A stretch of 64,000 bases of DNA from Hemicordylus capensis. Its lineage: Eukaryota; Chordata; Lepidosauria; Squamata; Cordylidae. The notes beneath the pieces are model-generated. The model did no database searches, was not told the DNA's origin, and was given only the letters and a program-made list of their open reading frames with translations. The stretch spans positions 243,328,674-243,392,673 of the forward strand of contig NC_069657.1 in assembly GCF_027244095.1 (NCBI RefSeq). Direction: 5' to 3'. Positions 54,089-64,000 of this stretch are shown piece by piece. Position 1 is the first letter of the stretch; every line of letters begins with the position of its first letter. The position numbers and the translations under genes are program-made.

Positions 54089-57000
54089 CTGTTGAACAAA
54101 AAAGGTGAATAAGAGAAAGAAATGAGGCTTGGTTCAAATAAGGTAACAAACAATGAAACCTCATCAGTAAGGGCTGTTCAGATATCCTTCTGTACACAGC
54201 TCGAACAGGAGCAGGCTTTGCACTTGCATGCTTCTTTCTTTGTCCCCCGTAATGATTACACCACGGCCAGGGCGTTTGAACACAGAATCTTGTAGAACAG
54301 GTGCTATGCACATCCTAAACAGAGTTTCAGCATAACCAGAGTAGCAGCTGAACCAGGGCAGCTCTTCCATGGGGCAAGGTGAGGCAGTTGCCTCAGGTAG
54401 CAGATTATTGGGATGGCAAGGTGCCCTCCAGCCCCCACTTTAAAAAAATGGAAAGGAGGGAGGCGAGTGTGCGCAAGGGTAGCAGCATTTGGCATACAGA
54501 GGGCTTGAGGCACTACTAATGGGAACAACCCTTTTCATCTCAGATCAAAGAGAAGACATCTAAGCCTTCATCTAGGAACTGCTACCTAGAACTGCTACCT
54601 GTTGGCTGACATCCTGCACGAGAGTATGTCAGCCCAATAACACTGCATGTTCACAAGTTGTGCAAATGAAATTACACAAAAGTAAACCTATTTCCAATGG
54701 GCATACTCCTTTGCAACGTCATTTGCACAACTTGTGTATACATTGCTTACTCTTTCTTTTGTGTAATGTCATTTGCGCAACATTATGCAACCTGCCCAGT
54801 ATGTCAGCCAGCTTCTTTGAGGCCCAAGGGCTGCCTGTTATATTACAGTGGCATACACTGAGATCCAGAATTGTGTTAAGAAGATGTGAGTTTTTGCTGC
54901 TTCTGCTTTCAGCAATTGTACTGTGTAGAAAAAAAGACACTTGAGCAGACATTGCCACATTAAAATACATTACAGTTTCATATGCAGACATGTATGTAAA
55001 ACAACTGCCCTCAATGATACAAAATATTACATTCCCCCTCAAAAAAACCCAGTGTCTGTCACCCCAGCCACAGGACAGATGATCCCTTCCTCTGCCCGAA
55101 TGGCAGGTATTTCACCAGAAGGAGCATCCGCACTGGCAAAGAGGCACCTTTTTAATGTGGTTATTCTCTTTATTTAGTAGGGGGAGAGTAATTGGCTCTA
55201 TCCACCCGCAGCACAGTACCTCCAGTGACTGTTGTCTTTCTTATGTTTCTTTTTAGATTGTGACCCCTTTGGGGACAGGGATCCATCTTATTTCTTTATT
55301 ATTTCTCTGTGTAAACAACTTCGGAAACTTTTGATGAAAAGCGGTATATAAATTGTTGTTGTCGTTAACAACGCGAGAGCCTGACCCTGAGGTTGGGGTG
55401 GGCCATATTGCTGGCGTGTGGCAAGCTGGCAGCTAGGCAGGGTTGGCCCAGTGTGCAGCAAGCCGAGCAGGAGACACCACATGATGGAACAGCAGGAAGG
55501 GGCAGGGAAGAGGAGGAGGGATTGGCAGACCCGCCCTACGGGCCACCAGGGAATCGGGATTGGGAGAGCACGCCAGGAGCAGGACAGGAAGTAGGGTGGG
55601 TCCCAGGGGAGTGTCACAGGTGTGTCCAACTCTTTAGAGGGCCCCACACCAATAATGAGGAAGGACAACGGAGCTGGGTCTGGGTCTCCCCAGGCATTGC
55701 CTTTCCCTGACCAGTGGAGGAAGAAGAGGGTGATTTAATCCCCCCCCCACTCTTCTGTCACAGTGGACTTAGAAGGGAGAATAAGTGGGTAATGGTCACA
55801 GAGCTTGCTCACCCCAGGCAGAGCTCCCTTTGGTCATTTATTTTGCGATCACAGGAAATAATCATTCTGTTACAAACAGAACAGAAATATTCAGTTGCTG
55901 CCACCAACCTCTGATATAACTCATGTCAGAGACATTATGGCAGACAAAAATAGTAAGAACAAAATATAATGGGTTTGCCAGTGAGTGATCCTGGATAGGC
56001 AGAATGGGAAGGCTGTGCTATGCTCCTCAGCACACCCAGTCATCAGCTTGGGACAAAGTAACACAAATACAATAACTTCAGATTGTGATGTTTGTTTTTC
56101 TTTTTTAAAAATATCTCTCTTACCATCAGGTGAGAACTGATCTCTGTCAAACATAGTGATACACAACACATCTTGATAAAGATCCTTAATAAAGAACTGG
56201 CAATTAAAGTTCCATTTGGGATTCAAAGTATCTGGCAGTGTCCTTGTTGTGAAGCTCTGAGGCCCCATGCTGATTTCACAGTATGGGTTGCTTTTCCCTT
56301 AATGCAGAACAGACAAATACACCCATTAACCTTCTTTTAAATAATAGAAACAAAAAAGAAAAGAAAACCATGGAAAACCAAGCCATTGCTAAAAGCTCTC
56401 TATTTTATTCAGTGGTTTTTAACTTTCAGTTTAAATGAGTCTGATTCGATCTTTGCTATATTTACAGCACCATGTAAAATATTTTCTTAGCTTTATTAAT
56501 GCATATTGTATTTTATTAAGTGATTTTAAACACTTTTGATTTAAAATGAGAGTTAAGATGTTTTAAATTTCCCCTCGGGCTTCAGAAAACATGGAAATGG
56601 CATGTTAAAAGTGCCCATTTTGACTACCACACCATATAAACTTAAAAGCGAGATGTATCAGGCAGAAATTCATCAGGAACATCTCTAGCAAGTGAGTGGG
56701 CATGTTGCACCTATTGAATTTCTGCCTTGATGCAGACCAATCTCAAGCTGAAAGACCAAGGCAAAATGTGGGTGCCTGGAGCCTCATTTCTAAAGCAGCA
56801 TAATCTACCAGACTACAAAATCTTCACAGCTTATATTGTGCAGAAGTTAAGATGGGCATTTTTGCTTGCAATGTCCATGCTTTTTAGACTACAAATGAAA
56901 ATTTAAAGCATCTTAAATCTCATCTTAAACTGAAGGTTTTTGGATTACTGAATTTCCAGGCTTTAAAAAAGGAACATCTGAATGAGCACCAAGTGTAACA

Positions 57001-60000
57001 GTGGCTCTTATCCATGCTGGCTAAGTGCAGCCTCCCAGGGGCGTAACTATAATAGGGCAAGGGAAGACAATTGTCTGAGGGCCACTGCCTTGGGGGCTCC
57101 CCTAGAGGCAAGTCACATGACCGACCCCCCCAGCCACACACCCGCCCGGGCTTCCTTCAGTTGTGGTCATCCTCCGAAATTGATGGAGCTACCAGAACAG
57201 CATGTCTTTCTCTAGCACCATTCAATGACTTGCATTGTCCACAATTTACAAAACCTTTTAAAAAATAATTTAGGATGATATTCTATTGTGGCACATAGGT
57301 ATTATATATATAAATTTTACTATGCTTTTTGGTACCACTATTCAGCCTGATTTAAGATTTCTTTACTTCATGAGCTGAGCTTCAGTGAGGGGGGACCATT
57401 TTAAAATCTTGTCTCTGGGCCCACTCCAACCTTGCTATGCCCCTGCAGCCTCCATATTCACAGGCAGCATACCTCTGATGTAGACTATTAGTGTTTAAAT
57501 TCAAGTTGCTTACAGGGGGAAGTATATCTCTGATACAGAATCTCAGAAAGTCCGTCCACTACTGCCATATGTGTTCAAAGTCCATCTGCTACTGCCATAT
57601 GTGCCCTCACATGGCTCTTTGCCACCTCATCACCATCTCATGTTCCCTGTAAATCCAGTTGCCACTTTGCCATAGCCTCGTGTGACCTCACAAGGCCCAC
57701 CACCATCTCACCACCTTGCATTCCCTCATAAGTCCTTTGGCCACTTTCCTGTCACCTCACATTCCTTTACAAGGCACCCTGCCACCTTGTCTGCCCCCGC
57801 CTTCTTGCCACCTTGGTGCTGCCTCAGTGGAGAGAGAAAACAAACACCCATAAAACGAATAGGGAGAGGAATGGTGGTTTAACTACAGAAGTACGGAGTG
57901 TTCTGAGGCTCTCCCTATCGAGAAGCTACTTTTAGAGCCAGGAAACCACTCTCCAGAACTTGCCGGGACTTGCCCCTCCCAACTTTGGCTTCAGAACCCT
58001 CAGTGAACAAAATTTCTGATCTGTGTCTTTAGTTGACTTTACCCTGTAATTAAGGTTATAATAGGTTAACTGATGGCAAAAATGTAGCCATCCATTCTTC
58101 TCTAGAATGTAGGGGTCAGCATCTCAACCATTTAATTCCAGATGTGTACCAGATTTGGAGGAATGGTGTCACTTGTCACCTAGTTGATGTCTGCTAGTGG
58201 TCAGGCAGATTGGAGAGATGGTTTTGATACTATGGAATGAAACTGAATGTTCAGGGCTTATAATGGTAGAATGTTGAAGCAACTCCTCATTTTAACTGTA
58301 CTGGCAAGACTGTGACTATATAACCTCTAAAAAGTTGTATTTGGCGATTACTATTTGTAGTAAGTAAGTAAATTTATTACAGTCCTTAGACCAGCTTAAC
58401 ATTTAAGCTGGTTACTATTTGTTACTATTTGTAACCTCAAGCACTCTACACATTAGGTAGCTTGGGTTAAATTATGTAGCTAAGTAAGCAAAGATTGATC
58501 CCTCAATTATTACCATTAGGTTTACATGCTTTTAGTTCCGTGGCTTCAATCACATGCACCATCAAACGTCCTATTCCTGAACTCTTCTGCGATCGAGCTA
58601 GGAGGAAGAAGAATCAGAATTACCATCAGCTTGGATGTAAAAACAAAGCCAGAAGAACAAAATATGGGGCAATCCATATGTTGGTGGTCTTGCACTTTGT
58701 CTCAGGCACCACTGTAAACACTTTATACTACTTACGCATTGTGTAAATTCATCAACTGATTGGAAGTAGTTTCATGAAATCTAAATACTATTCTGGAGTA
58801 AGCAGCTTGTTAACTGCAGTCTATCTACAGCTGTCTGTATTGCAACCGATGACCACTTAGAGATATATATACTGTCCCTTTCTACCAAAATCCCTTAGTA
58901 GTACATCAGAATTCTGTTCTCAGCAGTCACAGAATGCCAATTCCAAACACAACTTATCACCCCTTTAAAGGCTACTATTCATATTTATTCATAGAATATT
59001 CATATCTACCCATTTCTTCATATTCCTAAAAATGGGATGAGGAACTAAGAATATGTGGGCATTTAGATTCAGGCAAAAATTCAGCAGTGCCTGTGGTACA
59101 GCCTGTAGAGATGTGCAAAACAATTCAATTTGAATGGATCTGAGCTCAAAACGGGCCATCTTGAGTGATTTGAACTCTAGACGATACGCCCTTAAATTAA
59201 AGGGCCTGTTTAGGGTTTAAATCGCAATGACTCTGTTTCAAGCTCAAATTGATTCAAGTTTTGAGCACTATTTTAGGCAGACTTGCTGATTGGTTTTCTG
59301 GCACTGGCTTCTGATTGGCTTGAGATCTCCTTGCTTCTTGGTTGGCTTGTTATCATACAGATCAAGTGTTGTCATGGGCAACTATGCCCCCATTTGCTGG
59401 GGGGAGGGATGAGGGGGGGAACAAAAATGGAGAGAATTTTAAAATGTTTTCAAAGGGCCTGGGGACTGGCAGACAGAGAACTTAATGTGCCCTTGACATC
59501 AGGGGAGGAGTAAGGAAGGAATCAAGGAAGGTTTGATTTTGTGGTTTTCTTTTCTCAGCATATTCTTCCCTTCCTAAAGTGGCTCAGGGCAGTTTACATT
59601 AAAATAACAAGCACACAATAAAACAAAACAACAGAAGCATTTGAACCAGATATCATTAAAAGCCAGGCTAAAAAGATGGGTCTTCAAGGCTCTCCTGAAG
59701 GCTGTGCTATTGTTGCTGCTAGAACTATCTGGCTTTGCTGGATCTCAGATTGACAAAGGCAGAACCTGAGCGCCTTCCTTCCTTCCTTGAGTTGTAGTTT
59801 GGTTTGTGTTGTGGCATTGGACAGTGGCAGCTCAGCTCTCTCCCTCTCTCTCTGTTTGTAATATTTTCTTGGTGATTGCTGTGAGATGAGCTCCATGTCT
59901 GGCCTTGAGAGTTCACTGACTCGGGTCTGCTCCCAGCCACAAAATATGGCTGAAGATGTTTCAGAAGTGCACCTAGGTAATTTTGGAGCCTGGACCTAAA

Positions 60001-61070
60001 GGCCTTTGTGCCCCCCACCGGCAAATCAAGCACCATCATGCTCAGCCGGGTGACCACACCACCCGGGACAGACTAAAGAGGATTTTGGGGCCCCAGGGGT
60101 GTGGAGGCCCTGGACTTCGGCCCCAAAGTCCAGGGGTAAGAGCACCTCTTGAGCTCTTACTATGCTTGCTCTTAAGGGTGCTGCTGTGGCAGCTGCTACA
60201 ATGCTGAAATAAGGAATCCTAATTGTGTATGAGAGAGCTACCAATGACTTGGCAGGGGATTCTGGGACGGTGATTCTTTTCTGGCCATTTTTAAACTGTG
60301 TTTGAAAAATGTGTGCTGTGTTGGGAGGGACAGGTTTCCTTTTACTGTGTACTTCTAAACTGCCGTGTTTTACAAGGCAGGGACACAAAATGCATTGCAA
60401 GTGGCAATGCAAAACTTCTTGTGTGCACTCTATGATTGCAGCTTGTTTTCGCCATTGGGAACAATGGGGAACGTGAAACACCCTATTGTTCCCCATGTGT
60501 AGCTCCCAGGGACACCAAAGTGGGCTGTGTGGTAGGGCATGATGGATGCTTCCTACTACCCAATCCACAAAATCAATGTTCAAGTGAGTGATTTTAAACA
60601 AATGTTTAACCTTTCCCCAAAACCCACATAGGATCCTATGGGAAAGTGGTTTTTTTAAATCGCCCGCTTGCACATTTCTTTTGTGGGTTGGGTGGTAAGT
60701 AGCACTTGTCATGCCCTACCACACAGTCCACTGTGGTGTCTCTAGGAGCTACCCATGGGGAACAATGGGGTGTTTCAAGTTCCCCATTGTTTCCTATGGC
60801 CTGATCTCTCAAACCACTCAAATCATTACGAGGTTGATTCGTCGAAACAGCTGGCTTGGTTGCTGTTTCAATGAATCATCTGAGGATTTTGCTATTCATT
60901 TTGAGCTCGAAACAAATAATAAAATTGGTTTCATGCACATCCCTAACAGCCAGTTCCTAAACATTCAAATAAATCAGGGTTTATTACCTTGGTAAGCCTT
61001 TTCATGTTTCTTCTTTTCAGTTTCAATATACTGCTCTGATGCACCTTTAATTTTCTGGACCCAGGCAGTT
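53931..61070 (-). CDS. ITSN2: Intersectin-2, 3' part: end of PH region and C2 domain
   Basis: Four minus-strand exons (61070-60988, 58597-58514, 56297-56124, 54088-53931) join in phase to 165 codons and TAA. Intersectin-2 is an endocytic scaffold and Cdc42 exchange factor with EH, coiled-coil, SH3, DH, PH and C2 domains; these codons are the last tenth of a roughly 1,700-residue protein. Seen here: [19 protein letters not shown] (end of the PH region), [19 protein letters not shown] (first C2 strand), [38 protein letters not shown] and LLLHEV...[12 protein letters not shown]. It matches remembered human ITSN2 closely along its length. The upstream exons must lie beyond 64,000. It converges on the FAM228 gene, as in human. 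Confidence 0.95.
54089..54600. other. ITSN2 last intron, nothing assigned
   Basis: 54360-54520 (GCAGTTGCCTCAGGTAGCAG) looks repeat-like but was not identified. Confidence 0.3.
54605..54811. repeat. Imperfect inverted repeat
   Basis: CACAAGTTGTGCAAATG and TTACACAAAAGTAA recur in reverse as TTACTCTTTCTTTTGTGTAA and CATTTGCGCAACATT. The motif AGTATGTCAGCC occurs in the same direction near both ends. Probably a small DNA element. Confidence 0.5.
55090..55365 (+). mobile_element. LINE/SINE 3' segment
   Basis: GCAAAGAGGCACCTTTTTAA, TTGTGACCCCTTTGGGGACA and AAGCGGTATATAAATTG match, in reverse, the copy at 62878-63125. An L2-like terminus is likely. Confidence 0.55.
55366..56123. other. ITSN2 intron stretch, nothing assigned
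   Basis: A GC-rich part at 55380-55700 has open frames on both strands but no coding signature. Confidence 0.3.
56124..56297 (-). CDS. ITSN2: ITSN2 exon: C2 domain core
   Basis: 174 nt, acceptor GCATTAAG and donor GATG|GTAAGA. It encodes [39 protein letters not shown] and FDRDQFSPD. The acidic loop residues expected of a C2 fold are present. Confidence 0.95.
56298..57030. other. ITSN2 intron stretch, nothing assigned
   Basis: No element is recognised. Confidence 0.3.
57036..57445 (+). mobile_element. hAT MITE, complete
   Basis: 410 bp with ends CAGGGGCGTAACTATAATAG and CCAACCTTGCTATGCCCCTG, and a perfect 8-bp duplication CAGCCTCC (57028, 57446). Same family and orientation as 32330. Confidence 0.9.
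57454..58513. other. ITSN2 intron stretch, nothing assigned
   Basis: 57555-57800 repeats short CCACCT/CCATATG-like phrases. 58350-58390 (AAATTTATTACAGTCCTTAG) resembles the LINE-like tails at 1120 and 18905. Confidence 0.3.
58514..58597 (-). CDS. ITSN2: ITSN2 exon: C2 domain start
   Basis: 84 nt, acceptor TCCTAG and donor ATG|GTAATA. It encodes [20 protein letters not shown] and then LKACKPN, the first strands of the C2 domain. Confidence 0.93.
59565..59760 (-). mobile_element. L2-like LINE 3' fragment
   Basis: AAAGTGGCTCAGGGCAGTTT...AAGGCTCTCCTGAAGGCTGT matches the reversed RT C-terminal/3' UTR segment at 545-770. Confidence 0.55.
60451..60800. repeat. Foldback repeat with arms of about 105 bp
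   Basis: Left GCCATTGGGAACAATGGGGA to GTGGTAGGGCATGA; right TCATGCCCTACCAC to TCCCCATTGTTTCCTATGGC. The arms are highly similar, with an internal smaller palindrome around ACACCC.ATTGTTCCCCAT. Confidence 0.75.
60988..61070 (-). CDS. ITSN2: ITSN2 exon: end of PH region
   Basis: 83 nt, acceptor TTTTGCAG and donor AAG|GTAATA. It encodes [20 protein letters not shown] and then HEKAYQ, the helix that ends the PH domain and the linker to C2. A hAT element's target duplication ends only about 34 bp into the intron after its donor. Confidence 0.92.
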
Positions 61071-61184
61071 CTGCAAAAGTGAGCATTTTGCTTACAAAAG
61101 TACATTTTTTTAAAAGGTAACAAGAAAAATAACTCACAAATGGTTTTTCATTTTCTTATCAGTGATTGTCATATCATAGATAAG

Positions 61185-61557
61185 TGCCTGGGAGAGTGCC
61201 TTCTTCCGCATGATCCCCAGCTCACATTATCATCATCAAGAGAGGTCTGTCTCCGTATCCTACCAGCTTGTTCTGGGCTTCGGAGGTCCCTATAGACATT
61301 TGTGGCTTAACTTTTTAACCAGCCTTTAAAAGAGCCCTTAAGACACACTTTTTTAGCCAAGCTTTTAATAGTCTCTGAATGTTTTAATGTTTTAATTGCT
61401 GTTTAAATTTTCTAATTGCGGTAATCTTTGAATATTTTTAATTTTAATTGTTGTTTAATAGTTGGTTTTATTCTGTTTCTATTGTGTTTATTTTTGTAAA
61501 CTGTCTAGAGCCTTTGGAGTCAGATGGTATATAAGTAAATAAATAAATTAAATTAAA
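61185..61557 (+). mobile_element. L2-like LINE 3' end
   Basis: GAGTGCCTTCTTCCGCATGA aligns to the 38800 copy. The 3' UTR ends CAGATGGTATATAAGTAAAT. It is truncated and diverged. Confidence 0.6.
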
Positions 61558-62300
61558 TATCCCAGTTTCACTCCTAATCACAAGCCTTCAAAGGCCTTAA
61601 TCAGATGAGTTCACTTCCCATAACAGGAACTGTTTTCAGAATTGGGTATTCTTTGCATTCTGCACAAAATTCTGGTAACTGTGCTGCTTCCACATAATTC
61701 ATTACACGACGAGTGAAACAATGGGCCAGTTCAGATGAACCAACACACCTTAGCTGGGTAGATCATGAATAAGATGGCAATTCTTCCTTCTCTTGTGGCT
61801 GAACTGAACTATTCCTGCTTTCTTAAACCACAGTTTCCTATCTGTCTGTCTGTCTGTCTGTCTATCTATCCATCCATCCGTCTATCTATCATACTTGCAT
61901 CTCTGGGCAGTTTACAATAAAATAATACAAATTACAACAAAATAAAAAGATTAACACATTACAATAATTTAAAATATAAAACAATTTTAAAAATGATTAA
62001 AACCTGACTCTGGATCCAGAACAGTGGTTTAAGTAAACCCAGCAAACCAGGATACCAAACCAGGACCACACCGTTGATATCCTAGTTTTGTTGGGATTGC
62101 TTAAGCCACTGTTTCTTGGCTCAGATGTCATGGGAAACTGTGGTTTAAGAAACCAGTAAATGTTCAATTCAGCCAGGGAATGAGGATAAGAGCATGCATA
62201 GGCTTGTTCACAATCTATAAAACTATGGTTTGCGGGATCATCTGAAATGGTTGAATATCTTTTGTTAGGACAAACAAGTGTGTCAGCTTTTAAGTTACAC
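61558..62300. other. ITSN2 intron with simple repeats
   Basis: (TCTG)n and (TCTA/CATC)n at about 61842-61890, then CATCTCTGGGCAGTTTACAA, a reversed LINE tail to about 61995. The rest is unassigned. Confidence 0.4.
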
Positions 62301-62309
62301 AGACAACCC

Positions 62310-62860
62310 TAGAATCAGAATTTTAGACTTGGAAGGTATGGAAGTCTCCTAGTATTCCTGATAAAAGTATTCATGACAGATGGGCTATCCAGCCTCTGTT
62401 AAAAACCTCTAGTGAAAAGCATTGTGTGAAGCAAACTGTTCCACTGTCAAACAGCTCTATTAAGAAATTCTTCCTAATATCTACAGGAGATAACAAGTCT
62501 ACTCCTTTTTTCTATTAATAGTCCTTCATGTATTTGAAGAAGGCTTTCACAGACTACTCCAGGCTAAACACCCAGCTACTTCAAGTGTTTCTCAAAGGAT
62601 TTGGTTTCCAGACCTTTCCCCATCTTTGTTGCCCTCTCTCAACCCATACCAGTGTATCAGTGTCCTTCCTAAAATACAGTGCTAGTGCCCAGAATGGAAT
62701 CTGACCAGCACAAGTGAGGTCTGACCAAAGCACAGAATAGAGTGGAACTATTACAGCTTGTGATCTGGACACTATACTTTTGTTAATGCAGCCTAAGATT
62801 AAATTAGTATTTTTATTAGCTGCATCACACTGCTGAAGGGGCATTCCCCATCCAAAAGAA
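62310..62860 (-). mobile_element. CR1 LINE 3' end
   Basis: Read on the plus strand, TTAAGAAATTCTTCCTAATA, CAGACCTTTCCCCATCTTTG and TTGCCCTCTC are the complement of the CR1 3' segment seen at 19800 and 38170. Confidence 0.7.
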
Positions 62861-62877
62861 ATCTAGCTTTGGTGTTA

Positions 62878-63125
62878 TTTATTTATTTATTTGATTGATT
62901 TCTATACCGCCCTTCCAAAAATGGCTCAGGGCGGTTGACACAGAGAAATAATAAATAAATATAAGATGGATCCCTGTCCCCAAAGGGCTCACAATCTAAA
63001 AGGAACATCAGATAGACACCAGCAATAGTCACTGGAGATACTGTGCTGGGAGTGGACAGGGCCAGTTACTCTCCCCCTGCTAAATAAAGAGAATCACCAC
63101 GTTAAAAGGTGCCTCTTTGCCAAGT
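62878..63125 (-). mobile_element. LINE/SINE 3' segment
   Basis: ATACCGCCCTTCCAAAAATG, CCCTGTCCCCAAAGGGCTCA and AAAAGGTGCCTCTTTGCC are the reverse of the copy at 55090-55365. Confidence 0.6.
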
Positions 63126-64000
63126 TAGCAGGGACAAGCGTTTTGTTGAGCTAAGCCCTGTATGTCTTCATAGTGCAAAATCACATTGGAACCACAGTCC
63201 ACTAAATGCTTGACTGTGTTTATTTGTCACTTTACAATTTTAGAAGCCTCTAACTGAAAGAGGATTCTAAACTGAGTTTCTTTTCTCCGTTGGCAGACAG
63301 TTCATGGATGGATATTTCCCCCATAAATAATGCTGGTATCTAGCCATACAAAGCATTTAGAATTTTTCACAGAAACAGAGGGTAGAGCAGGCTTTGTGAG
63401 CCACAAGGTCAAGTTTGTTGCCCATTCTGTTTGTTGGATCAGAGTGCTTCCAATGGCAACTTATCCAAGGTATGCTCCACAATAAACAAATATGGAGTAG
63501 GATGTTTTTATTTATTGTTAATTTATTGTTAAATTTGTACACCGCCTGTCATTAAAACAATCCCAAGGTGGTATTGTTTTATGTTGGGGGTGGGTGGGTG
63601 AATAGCTGTTGCATAAGATACATATTCACTAATTTTCTAGATGTTAATGGCACTGTGCAGGTGTGTTTCTAGCATTTTCTGCAGTATGGATCAAAACTGG
63701 GAGCACTGGTAAAGCCACTGGAGCAGGGCCGGATTAAGGGCAACTGATGCCCTAAGCAAAGCCCAACAATGGTGCCCCCCTCGGCTCCCTCCATTGCTTA
63801 ACTGACAAGACATTAAAATTCAAGCAAATTATTTACTTATACCTTAATATTTATTTAAATTTTTACAAGTTTTCTTCTAGATTTTTTAAGGTAAAACAAA
63901 ACAGTTCCACTGACTATAATTTCTTATAAATAGCCGCAACAGAAGGAATGATTGAGAAAAATATTTCTTCTTCAAGGTCAGACATAATAACATATGACCA
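63126..64000. other. Window end, ITSN2 intron
   Basis: A reversed LINE tail lies at about 63508-63580 (GTACACCGCCTGTCATT). No further ITSN2 exon is recognised. Confidence 0.35.

Larger units (their letters stand above)
59106..60945. mobile_element. hAT element, 1.84 kb composite
   Basis: The ends TAGAGATGTGCA and TGCACATCCCTA are flanked by a 7/8 duplication (ACAGCCTG 59098, ACAGCCAG 60946). Inside are a reversed L2-like fragment (about 59565-59760) and a 350-bp foldback (60451-60800). No transposase frame is recognised. It lies in the ITSN2 intron right after the PH-end exon. Confidence 0.65.

Noticed and set aside
61071-64000. A further upstream ITSN2 exon
   Set aside because: No minus-strand segment with PH-domain sequence and AG/GT borders is recognised; the next exon is probably beyond the window.

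Overview
The window is vertebrate nuclear DNA, almost certainly from a lizard or snake. The main evidence is the repeats: Sauria-type tRNA SINEs, a 5S-rRNA-derived SINE, CR1 and L2-like LINE fragments, an R4/Dong-type LINE, many short hAT foldback elements with 8-bp target duplications, two Tigger/pogo-like elements, a Helitron-like element and one DIRS-type fossil. I see no bacterial or viral gene organisation, no CRISPR array and no RNA gene.

Two host genes are supported by splice-consistent exons. A FAM228-family gene runs on the plus strand from a CpG-rich promoter (about 3.24-3.70 kb) to a stop at 49,934. I could assemble 11 coding exons with GT/AG borders and matching phases, giving 410 codons. 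The 3' part of ITSN2 (intersectin-2) lies on the minus strand: four coding exons between 61,070 and 53,931, covering the end of the PH region and the C2 domain to the natural stop. The two genes converge tail to tail with about 4 kb between their stop codons. From memory of human chromosome 2p23, FAM228A also converges on ITSN2, which is why I lean to FAM228A rather than FAM228B.

Layout: 1-3.2 kb holds nested repeats (L2-like LINE, hAT element, two Sauria SINEs). 3.24-4.3 kb is the promoter, CpG island and exon 1. 3.8-15.1 kb is intron 1, with an R4 LINE that shows a twin-priming inversion and sits in a TAA-repeat tail. Exons 2-7 lie at 15.1-27.0 kb among CR1, Tigger and hAT copies. 27.0-39.4 kb is the largest intron and holds a hAT element split by a 5S SINE, a Helitron-like element, a broken DIRS-type fossil with inverted terminal repeats, a proline-rich open frame of unknown origin and more LINE pieces. 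Exons 8-11 lie at 39.4-49.9 kb. 50-53.9 kb is the inter-stop region, with candidate poly(A) signals for both genes and few recognisable repeats. 54-64 kb is ITSN2 intron and exon sequence with more hAT elements, including a 1.8-kb one that ends about 34 bp from an ITSN2 splice donor.

I found no convincing undescribed multi-gene system. The observations most worth following up are the repeated tryptophan-leucine modules in the long FAM228 N-terminus, the twin-primed R4 copy in a TAA tract, the hAT insertion beside an ITSN2 donor, the unexplained Pro/Ser-rich frame, a perfect 18-bp hairpin and a four-copy octamer cluster.
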